From contig CAMZKI010000127.1 of the NCBI GenBank assembly GCA_947311125.1, positions 1-25,209 on the forward strand: a DNA stretch of 25,209 nucleotides. The letters run 5' to 3'. The stretch comes from an uncultured Chlorobiota bacterium. Lineage in GTDB: Bacteria; Bacteroidota; Bacteroidia; Bacteroidales; JAADGE01. The notes below the pieces were generated by a model. That model was not told the DNA's origin. It saw nothing but the letters and a program-made list of their open reading frames with translations, and did not search any database. Position numbers and translations under genes: made by a program. Below, piece by piece: positions 7,977-14,667 of this stretch (within the stretch, counting starts at the first letter, position 1; each line of letters begins with the position of its first letter).

Positions 7977-8693
7977 ATGTTAAATTTTAAAAAAACAAAT
8001 ATAGTTTTTTCGGTTATTTTTTTCATAATCATTTTGATGAGAATTTATATTCCGTTTTCAAATATTTGGTTCTTTTTTCTTTTTTTTATTTATGCCTTAA
8101 TTCTTTTCTTCGGATCAAAAAATATTTGCTCTCAGTTTTATATAGATGTCAAATGCAGATATGAAAATAAAAATATGGTGTATTTGACTTTTGATGACGG
8201 ACCCGATAAAAAAATAACTCCGCAGATTTTAAAAATATTGAAAAAACATAATGTTAAGTCAACTTTCTTTTGTATAGGAAAAAAAGCAGAAACATACCCG
8301 AATATTTTAAAGCAAATTGCAGAAGAAGGACACGCTGTAGGAAATCATTCTTATTCTCACTCGCTTTATTTTGATTTTTTCGGAACGACAAAAGTTCTTA
8401 AAGAGTTAGAAAAAACAAATCAGCTTATAAAACAGATAACAGGGGAGGAGTGTAAAGTTTTTCGCCCGCCTTACGGGGTAACAAATCCGAATATTGCACG
8501 AGCAGTAAAAAAAACAAAAATGCAGGTTTTCGGATGGAATATTCGCTCTCTGGATACCGTAAAAAATAAAAAACAAATTATGAAAAGGCTGCAAAAAGTC
8601 CAAAACGGCGATATTATTTTATTTCACGATACAAAAGAGCAGACTGTCGAAATTTTGGATGAGTTTTTGAGTTCTTATAAACAATTTAAATAA
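7977..8693 (+). CDS. Membrane-anchored polysaccharide deacetylase family protein (NodB domain)
   Basis: A 238-residue protein. Residues about 8-46 form two hydrophobic helices, so the catalytic domain is anchored in the inner membrane. The NodB (CE4) domain starts at about residue 67 and shows all core motifs: TFDDGP with D73 and D74, the metal-binding HSYSH (H124, H128), RPPYG (163-167) and LFHDT with H217. It should be a metal-dependent amide or ester hydrolase, probably removing N-acetyl groups from an amino sugar. It lies 26 bases after the chain-length-factor-like gene and 6 bases before the lolA-like gene, so it is part of the operon. Deacetylation of a glycan or lipid headgroup attached to the cluster's product is plausible; peptidoglycan or chitin as substrate cannot be excluded. 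Confidence 0.9.
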   Translation: MLNFKKTNIVFSVIFFIIILMRIYIPFSNIWFFFLFFIYALILFFGSKNICSQFYIDVKCRYENKNMVYLTFDDGPDKKITPQILKILKKHNVKSTFFCIGKKAETYPNILKQIAEEGHAVGNHSYSHSLYFDFFGTTKVLKELEKTNQLIKQITGEECKVFRPPYGVTNPNIARAVKKTKMQVFGWNIRSLDTVKNKKQIMKRLQKVQNGDIILFHDTKEQTVEILDEFLSSYKQFK

Positions 8694-8699
8694 AAAAAT

Positions 8700-9332
8700 A
8701 TGAAAATATTAATGACATTTCTTTTTCTTACGGCAGGTTATTTGGGGTTCTCTCAGTTTTCGGGGTTTAAGAAAGTTGCCGACCCTAAAGAAATTGCAGA
8801 AAAGTTGAATACGGCATCGAAAAAAACAAAGTCGATTGACAGCGATTTTAAACAATATAAACATCTCGACATTTTAGAAAACGATATTGAAAGTTTAGGG
8901 CATTTCAGCTTTAAAGCAAAGGATAAAGTAAGATGGGAGTATTTGCAACCTTATAAATATCTGATAGTTATGAACGGAAAAGATATGTGGATTAACGACG
9001 GAAGCAAAACTCAAAAATATGATACCGAGAGTAATAAAATGTTTAAAGAAATTAATAATTTGATGGTAGGTATGTTGCAGGGAAATATTCTGAAAAATGA
9101 AAATTTTGAAATAATATTTTATGAAAATAAAAATGAAATTTTAGCGGTTATGAAACCTAAATTGCCTGAGATGAAAGACTTTCTTGAGCATATAGAGCTT
9201 TATTTTGACAATAAATATTATAATGTTAAAAAAATTATTATGGACGAACCGGCTGGCGATTATACAAAAATGATTTTTTATAACAGAAAAATGAATATTG
9301 AAATTCCCGATTCAAGATTTTTGATAAAGTAG
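8700..9332 (+). CDS. LolA-like outer-membrane lipoprotein carrier protein
   Basis: A 210-residue protein with a signal peptide (about 1-18, ending GYLGFSQ). The mature part carries the LolA pattern: an early FKQYKHLDILENDIESLGHFSF segment, then KVRWEYLQPYKYLIVMNG and a C-terminal strand ending IPDSRFLIK. LolA binds acyl chains in a half-barrel and ferries lipoproteins through the periplasm. Paralogues embedded in aryl-polyene and flexirubin-type loci (ApeL-like) are thought to carry the pathway's own lipid product. The setting, in an operon with ketosynthases and next to a LolB-like lipoprotein, favours the second role. A housekeeping lolA would be expected elsewhere in the genome. Confidence 0.85.
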   Translation: MKILMTFLFLTAGYLGFSQFSGFKKVADPKEIAEKLNTASKKTKSIDSDFKQYKHLDILENDIESLGHFSFKAKDKVRWEYLQPYKYLIVMNGKDMWINDGSKTQKYDTESNKMFKEINNLMVGMLQGNILKNENFEIIFYENKNEILAVMKPKLPEMKDFLEHIELYFDNKYYNVKKIIMDEPAGDYTKMIFYNRKMNIEIPDSRFLIK

Positions 9333-9372
9333 CTTTTTATGTCATTTTATGCAAAGATCAGGTATATAACTA

Positions 9373-9978
9373 ATGAAAAAGGCAATTTACGTAATTTTAA
9401 TATTATTTTTACAATCGTGTGTTACAGGTAAATTTGAATTGCCGGAAAAGCAATCTGAATTTAAAAAAATCCTTTCTGATACATCGAAACCGTATATTTA
9501 CAGAGCAAGATTAAAAATATATGATAACGAATTTTCAGGATTAATTATCATAAAAGCAGGGAGCGAAACTCACCGAATTGTTTTTATAAATGAGGTGGGA
9601 ATGAAGTTTTTTGATATTGAACTTCTGAAAAACACATATAAAGTTCATAATATTTTTGAACCTTTGAATAAAAAAATGTTTGTAAAATTATTAGTGTCAG
9701 ATTTCAGATTTGTTTTAATGAATAATTTGCAAAATTCTCTTAGAGTCGTGAAAGTAAAAGAGAAAGAGGCTGAAAGTATTGCCGTTAAGCCCGATAAAAC
9801 TAAAGAAATTTACTTTTTTAACCGTAATACGCTGTTGCCCGAATCGGCAATCAGGTATTCCGTTATTCGTAAAAAAGTATTTTTATCATACCAAAATTAT
9901 AAAAACGGGGTGCCGGGAATAATCAATTTAAAGCACAGAGGTATAAAATTTGAGATAAAACTTATTTTCATAAAATAA
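9373..9978 (+). CDS. Outer-membrane lipoprotein, LolB/DUF3261-like
   Basis: A 201-residue lipoprotein. The signal peptide ends in the lipobox LQSC with lipidation at C16. The mature protein is rich in beta strands with alternating hydrophobic residues: YRARLKIYDNEFSGLIII, then HRIVFINEVGMKFFDIEL and a terminal LKHRGIKFEIKLIFIK. That order resembles the half-barrel of LolB and the small ApeN/DUF3261 lipoprotein of aryl-polyene loci. It sits 40 bases after the lolA-like gene and 17 before the hotdog gene. A LolA-LolB-like pair suggests a private route delivering the product to the outer membrane. The lipoprotein call is firm; the LolB resemblance is by pattern only. Confidence 0.65.
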   Translation: MKKAIYVILILFLQSCVTGKFELPEKQSEFKKILSDTSKPYIYRARLKIYDNEFSGLIIIKAGSETHRIVFINEVGMKFFDIELLKNTYKVHNIFEPLNKKMFVKLLVSDFRFVLMNNLQNSLRVVKVKEKEAESIAVKPDKTKEIYFFNRNTLLPESAIRYSVIRKKVFLSYQNYKNGVPGIINLKHRGIKFEIKLIFIK

Positions 9979-9995
9979 TAAACAGGCTGAAAATA

Positions 9996-10379
9996 ATGCT
10001 TTTAAACGACTTTTACAAAATAAATAAAATTGAAAATAAATCCGAGAGTGATATATTTTCGGAAATAGAAATAAATCCGGAACACGAAATATTTAAAGGT
10101 CATTTTCCCGGTAATCCTGTAATGCCGGGTGTTGTAAGCCTGCAAATAATCAAAGAAACAGTGTCATTGCATACGGGAAAAAAATTAATGTTGACAAAGG
10201 CAAAAAATATTAAATTCACTGCAATGATAAAACCTGATGTTCATCCGATTTTATTTCTTAAAATAAATTACTCGGAAACAGAAAACAATGAACTTAAAGT
10301 CAGTGCCGAAATATATTTTGAAGAAATAATTTTTTTAAAACTCAGCGGATTAATATTTGTCATAAACGATAATAATTGA
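9996..10379 (+). CDS. FabZ/ApeI-like hotdog-fold 3-hydroxyacyl-ACP dehydratase homologue
   Basis: A 127-residue single hotdog domain. The motif GHFPGNPVMPGV (35-46) is the FabZ/FabA signature, and H36 is the catalytic His. In FabZ and FabA the acidic partner lies 14 residues later; here that position is Q50 (VSLQII) instead of Glu or Asp. The protein may therefore dehydrate poorly, act with another subunit, or serve as an isomerase or thioesterase-like protein. It would act on 3-hydroxyacyl-ACP made from the ketosynthase products, but no ketoreductase gene is in the window. It is the last gene of the operon; its stop is 7 bases from the stop of the convergent YdcF-like gene. Confidence 0.8.
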   Translation: MLLNDFYKINKIENKSESDIFSEIEINPEHEIFKGHFPGNPVMPGVVSLQIIKETVSLHTGKKLMLTKAKNIKFTAMIKPDVHPILFLKINYSETENNELKVSAEIYFEEIIFLKLSGLIFVINDNN

Positions 10380-10386
10380 CAATTTT

Positions 10387-11013
10387 TTACTTGACGTTAA
10401 ATCCCAAAGTTCCCTTAAACTGTTTAAATTTACTTTCTCGTTTTTCTATTGAAATAAAATTTTTATCAAAAGCCGGAGTCGGATTAATAATCGGCGATTT
10501 AAGTTTCATAAAAGTATCAACCTCTTCAAAAATAACAGGAATTGCTCTTACGTTTAAATCGTTGTCTCGTTTAAATTTTTGAACAACAAAAGTTTGAAAC
10601 GGGTCTGTTGCAAGTGCAATTTTTTTAAAACCCGCTTTTTTTGCAAGTTTATACGAATACCATAGATTTTCGGTGCTGTGTTCGGCAATTGTATCCGTAA
10701 AAATAATCGAATCGGGAATACCTAATTTTTCGGCATACAGTTTCATTACTATTGCTTCGTAATAAGGCGTGTAAACTGCCGAGCCCGAGTAGATTATATT
10801 TTTTGTAATACCTCTTTTATATAGCAGATAAGACCAGTAAACACGCATTTTCATAACATCGTTCCATTCTTTTCCGTGATACGGAACTCCGGGGACAATA
10901 ATTGCATCGTAAGGGGCATATTTTACGGCTCTTTTATATGTATTTTTTGAGCATGATGATATTATTAACGATATTATTACAAGAACAATTACTATAAACC
11001 TTTTAATTTTCAT
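10387..11013 (-). CDS. YdcF/SanA-like (DUF218) lipoprotein
   Basis: A 208-residue protein with a lipoprotein signal (LIISSC, C21). The DUF218 core follows: YDAIIVPGVPYHG (first strand and loop), KNIIYSGSAVYTPYYEA, a TENLWYSYKLAKKAG helix, and KIALATDPFQTF. The family has a Rossmann-like fold and includes E. coli SanA, ElyC and YdcF, linked to envelope integrity and lipid-carrier metabolism; the reaction is unknown. Its start codon overlaps the end of the upstream C45-type gene by 11 bases on the same strand, so the two are translationally coupled. The lipidated form should sit on the periplasmic side of the inner or outer membrane. Confidence 0.8.
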   Translation of the reverse strand: MKIKRFIVIVLVIISLIISSCSKNTYKRAVKYAPYDAIIVPGVPYHGKEWNDVMKMRVYWSYLLYKRGITKNIIYSGSAVYTPYYEAIVMKLYAEKLGIPDSIIFTDTIAEHSTENLWYSYKLAKKAGFKKIALATDPFQTFVVQKFKRDNDLNVRAIPVIFEEVDTFMKLKSPIINPTPAFDKNFISIEKRESKFKQFKGTLGFNVK

Positions 11014-12715
11014 TTTTTTGTATTTCGTTCAGTTTTTTTTCAATAGTTTCTTTTTCCGGTAATGTAGTAAGTTCTTTTTTAAGAGCGGTTTTGTAATAAT
11101 TTTTGGCTTTAGCAAAATCTTTTTCGGCAAAATAATAGTTGCCGGCAAGTTGGTATGTATAAAAATATTCGGGATTAGTTTTAATAAATTTCTTTATTTC
11201 CTTATCGGAAAAAATAAATTTCTCGTTTTTTATTGCTGTTTTAATTTTATTTTCAGTTTTTTTGAAAATTTTAAAGTTTTGATAATCATTTGTAAACAAA
11301 AAACTATCTGCCGGTATTGTCAAGCTGTCAATATATATTTCCTTGTTTTCGGTCATAGCCGGAAAAGAATTAAAAACCGTATTTAAATCATAGCAAACAT
11401 ATTTCCCGAGCTGGTAAGGATTTGTCGAAATCCAAAATTTCAATTCGGCAGGTTTAAAAATAATTGAATGATGAGAAATTAACTGACAAATACTTTTTTC
11501 ATTACCCATACCTATGTTTTCATCCCCTAATCCTTTTTTGTTTCTTAAAATTTCGGCAGCTTCTTTATGTCCTATTTTCCGGTATTTTTCTATCAGTTCT
11601 GTCATACGCTTATATCGATACATTGATGAGCTTTCTCTGATGTCTTCTTTATTCAGTTCGGTATTTTTTAATTTGTTCGACTGAAAATGGTTCGGACCTA
11701 TGATAATATCTGTTTTCGGATAAAAAAGGGCACAATCTGAAGGGGTTTTTTCTATAATTGCCGTTGCGTCATCTTTTGCCGAGCCTATCATAATTGCTTC
11801 CGAAACAAAAGATTTACGTTTTTTTGCTATTTGAAAAGCTTCGTTAATATTTGATGCGTATTGTAATATCTCCCTTGCAATTAACGAAATAGGGTCTGCC
11901 GATGATAATGGTATCTCAGATTTTGCTGCGTTAAGAGTAACCGTAAGTCCTTGGTCGTTCATTCCTGAAACCGTACCTATGAATCCGCCCCAAGTTATTT
12001 CAACAAATTTATACCCGTTGTCGGGCTTGTAAAAAGTTACTATTTTATCTTCTGCGAATTTATCTCCTACGTAAAAATCAAAATTTCTGCCTATAATTAA
12101 ATGTCCGTCGGCAGATTTTGAATTATTACATGAAAAGGAGGTGCATCCGACTTTTGCCAGGTTTTGGACAGCATGTCCTATGTCGTGGGCAGCGTGATAA
12201 TTAAGGATTCTTTCGTAATTTTTACCTATGTATTCATATTTTTTTGATGCTGATTCGGAAATTCCGTATATTTCAAGCAAATATTCATCGGGAACATATT
12301 CGTCCATATTACGATTAAACCAAGAGGTCATATATTTCATAATATTCAGCAAACTTTTTGAAGGTATCATTTTATTAATTTCTTCCACAAAAGCATCTTC
12401 CTGTTTTTTTACAAGTTCAGTTGTCAGTTTACCGTTATAAACACCTGTTTCAAACGGGCTTCCTTCAACGTAAAGCTCGTATAGTCCGCTTTCGCTTTTT
12501 CGTAATCTGTTATTTTTAATTCCGTAAAAATTATTTCCTAATGTTATTCTTTTTTCTTTAAGCGGAGAGAAATCTTCAACTTTTGGCAGCGGCATTTTTA
12601 TTGCCCGGAAAAAATAAACCGTAAAACCGAGAGTGAAAATAATAAAACTAAGGAAAAAATATTTTAATACTTTTTTAAAAGTAAATCGTTTAATTTTAGA
12701 TTTTTCGGATTTCAT
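11003..12715 (-). CDS. Membrane-anchored C45-family Ntn-hydrolase / acyltransferase with C-terminal TPR-like segment
   Basis: A 570-residue protein counted from the ATG at 12715; an ATG at 12730 would add five residues. One transmembrane helix lies at about residues 17-40. The central part matches the penicillin acyltransferase/phospholipase-B-like C45 family. C191 in VGCTSFSCNN is the likely nucleophile exposed by self-cleavage, followed by DGHLIIGRNFDFY, an ITWGGFIGTVSGMNDQGLTVTLNA strand pair and a GPNHF segment. The last 60 residues (YQLAGNYYFAEKDFAKAKNYYKTAL) look like one TPR repeat. Such enzymes cleave or form amide bonds to acyl chains. Next to ketosynthases, ACP and a glycosyltransferase, a role in moving the acyl product onto an amine is plausible but inferred. 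It precedes and overlaps the YdcF-like gene. Confidence 0.8.
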   Translation of the reverse strand: MKSEKSKIKRFTFKKVLKYFFLSFIIFTLGFTVYFFRAIKMPLPKVEDFSPLKEKRITLGNNFYGIKNNRLRKSESGLYELYVEGSPFETGVYNGKLTTELVKKQEDAFVEEINKMIPSKSLLNIMKYMTSWFNRNMDEYVPDEYLLEIYGISESASKKYEYIGKNYERILNYHAAHDIGHAVQNLAKVGCTSFSCNNSKSADGHLIIGRNFDFYVGDKFAEDKIVTFYKPDNGYKFVEITWGGFIGTVSGMNDQGLTVTLNAAKSEIPLSSADPISLIAREILQYASNINEAFQIAKKRKSFVSEAIMIGSAKDDATAIIEKTPSDCALFYPKTDIIIGPNHFQSNKLKNTELNKEDIRESSSMYRYKRMTELIEKYRKIGHKEAAEILRNKKGLGDENIGMGNEKSICQLISHHSIIFKPAELKFWISTNPYQLGKYVCYDLNTVFNSFPAMTENKEIYIDSLTIPADSFLFTNDYQNFKIFKKTENKIKTAIKNEKFIFSDKEIKKFIKTNPEYFYTYQLAGNYYFAEKDFAKAKNYYKTALKKELTTLPEKETIEKKLNEIQKNEN

Positions 12716-12735
12716 TTTATTTATTTGCATTTCTT

Positions 12736-13920
12736 ATGAATGCTGCAAATTACCGAAAAATATTTAAAGAAAAAAAATGTTGTGTTATATTGCCGACGTA
12801 TAATAATGCCGTTACCTTGCCAAAGGTGATAAATGATGTTTTGCGGTATACTGATAATATTATTGTCGTAAATGACGGCTCAACCGATAATACTCTTGAG
12901 CTTATTAAATCTTTTTCTGAAATTGAGTATCTGACTTATGAAAAAAATGAAGGAAAAGGATTTGCTTTACGTGCAGGAATGAAACTAGCTGAAAATTTGG
13001 GTTTTGAATACGGAATAACAATGGATACTGACGGGCAACATTTTGCTTCGGATTTACCTGAATTTATCGACAAACTTGATGAGAACAACAATGCAATAAT
13101 TATAGGCTGCAGAAAAATGAAAGAACAGGAGCAGAAACAAAGCAGCGGTTTTGCAAATAAAGTTTCAAATTTCTGGTTTTGGGTAACAACAGGAATAAGA
13201 CATCCCGATACTCAGTCCGGTTTTAGATTATATCCTTTAAAGCAGGTAAATAAACTGAGATATTTTTCAGTAAAATATGAACTGGAGATTGAAATTATTG
13301 TTCGTAATGCCTGGCGGGGTGTTGACATAAAATCAATTCTCGTAAATGTTTATTACCCGCCGGAAGGTGAACGTGTTTCGCATTTCAGACCGTTTAAGGA
13401 TTTTTTAAGGATAAGTATTTTGAATACTGTATTGGTTATTATTGCTTTTTTTTACGGTTTGCCCTCTCGTTTATTTCATTATTTAAAAAAGAAAAATTTC
13501 AGGCAAATTATAAAAGATGATATTTTACAAGCAAAAGACAGTAATTTACAAATAAGTAAAGCCGTAGGTTTTGGTTTTTTTATGGGTATTGTGCCGATAT
13601 GGGGCTGGCAAACAGTTACGGCTCTGGCTCTTTCTCAGTATTTTAAATTGAATAAAGCAATTGTTATTTTAGCGGCAAATATAAGTATACCGCCGATGTT
13701 GCCGTTTATTTTGTTCGGCAGCTATTATACCGGTGCTTTGGTGTTAGGAAAAGATTTGAATTTACTGTATTTTACTTCCGATTTCAGTTTTAAAACAATT
13801 TCACGGGATTTATTTCAATATGTTACGGGGGCTTTAGTATTGGCAATTGTTACGGCAATTGTTACGGGGTTGATTACTTTTTTGTTGCTGAAAATTTTCA
13901 GAAAGAAAAAAGTTGGATAA
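12736..13920 (+). CDS. Family 2 glycosyltransferase fused to a DUF2062 membrane domain
   Basis: A 394-residue protein. Residues about 13-215 form a GT-A domain of family 2: CVILPTYNN, the nucleotide-sugar motif IVVNDGSTDNT, and DTDGQH as the metal-binding DxD-type motif, then a TQSGFRLYP segment. This is close to dolichyl-phosphate-mannose-synthase-like enzymes. A membrane segment (about 228-246) leads into DUF2062 (about 268-390), with the signature GFGFFMGIVPIWGWQT and IPPMLPF and further helices. It probably transfers a sugar from a nucleotide or polyprenyl donor at the inner membrane. The start lies 20 bases from the divergent C45-type ATG. Such fusions accompany polyene-lipid loci in Bacteroidota, to my recollection; the acceptor is unknown. 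Confidence 0.88.
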   Translation: MNAANYRKIFKEKKCCVILPTYNNAVTLPKVINDVLRYTDNIIVVNDGSTDNTLELIKSFSEIEYLTYEKNEGKGFALRAGMKLAENLGFEYGITMDTDGQHFASDLPEFIDKLDENNNAIIIGCRKMKEQEQKQSSGFANKVSNFWFWVTTGIRHPDTQSGFRLYPLKQVNKLRYFSVKYELEIEIIVRNAWRGVDIKSILVNVYYPPEGERVSHFRPFKDFLRISILNTVLVIIAFFYGLPSRLFHYLKKKNFRQIIKDDILQAKDSNLQISKAVGFGFFMGIVPIWGWQTVTALALSQYFKLNKAIVILAANISIPPMLPFILFGSYYTGALVLGKDLNLLYFTSDFSFKTISRDLFQYVTGALVLAIVTAIVTGLITFLLLKIFRKKKVG

Positions 13921-13939
13921 AGTCGGTTAGTCATAGTCG

Positions 13940-14656
13940 TTATTTTATTTTTTTTATCATTTTTATACTTCCGGAATTTTTTATTTTAATGTAATCTTTA
14001 CCGGTTTCAAAATTTGAGAAATATTTTTCAGGAGTTCTTTTGCCTGTTTTTTTATTTACAAGAAAGCTTTCAGGCGGTTTTATTTCTGTTTTCTTAAATC
14101 CGAGTTTAATAAAAGCATCTCCTTTTCCCCAGTCTGTATCAATATATGTCATAATTGTATCGGGCTGATAATGTTTGATATATGCTTGTATAACTTTGTC
14201 TAAACCACCCGTAACGGAATAACCGTTTTTTATGCAAAATCTCAGCATTTCAGCCGAGCGGCTGTTGTCTTTGAATTGCCTTTGTGAAGCAAATGTTGCA
14301 AGCCCGAACAAAGTTTCATTAAAAAACAAACCGTATTTTATTTTTGAATTAGTTGTTCCGTAAATATGATTTTCATTCAGAAAATTATCGGCTTCGGGTT
14401 TGTTTATTTTTTTTACGGTGCATTGTCTTGCATAAATTCGTTTACTTAATTTGAGTATTGATTTTACTTTGCTTTTTATTACTTCGGGTTTATACCGCCA
14501 CCAGTCTTCATAAATTATAAATTTATTTTCAGAATTAATATTTGATAAATAATTTTCGTATGATAAAAAAATGAATTTTTCTTTTACCGATAAATCTAAT
14601 TTGTTTTTTCGAATTATTAAATTCAAAAAATCTGTAAATTTATTTTCAATTTTCAA
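13940..14656 (-). CDS. GNAT-like protein of the phage 'Hef-like' family, lacking a nuclease part
   Basis: A 238-residue protein with no signal peptide. Residues about 46-105 have an IIYEDWWRYKPEVIKSKV stretch followed by RIYARQCTVKKI and FLNENHIYG. Residues 107-190 then look like an acetyltransferase-type fold: KYGLFFNETLFGLATFASQ, EMLRFCIKNGYSVTGGLDK, IMTYIDTDWGKGDAFIKLGF. That order is typical of the C-terminal part of many phage proteins annotated as Hef-like homing endonucleases, where a nuclease domain precedes it. No such domain is evident here. It starts 11 bases after the porU stop on the same strand and is probably co-transcribed. Function unknown; could be a domesticated phage gene. 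Confidence 0.55.
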   Translation of the reverse strand: MKIENKFTDFLNLIIRKNKLDLSVKEKFIFLSYENYLSNINSENKFIIYEDWWRYKPEVIKSKVKSILKLSKRIYARQCTVKKINKPEADNFLNENHIYGTTNSKIKYGLFFNETLFGLATFASQRQFKDNSRSAEMLRFCIKNGYSVTGGLDKVIQAYIKHYQPDTIMTYIDTDWGKGDAFIKLGFKKTEIKPPESFLVNKKTGKRTPEKYFSNFETGKDYIKIKNSGSIKMIKKIK

Positions 14657-14667
14657 TTTTCAGTTTT

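Noticed and set aside
3618..10379. Housekeeping fatty acid synthesis operon
   Set aside because: No fabD, fabG, fabH or acpP-type neighbours are seen, and the deacetylase, LolA-like and lipoprotein genes point to a specialised lipid locus.
10376..10582. Small plus-strand frame after the hotdog gene
   Set aside because: Antisense to the end of the YdcF-like gene with no promoter or start context; treated as a shadow.
13850..13880. Short tandem pattern near the end of the GT2-DUF2062 gene
   Set aside because: Two imperfect copies of a 9-12-base unit encoding AIVTAIVT; normal for a hydrophobic helix and not a repeat element.
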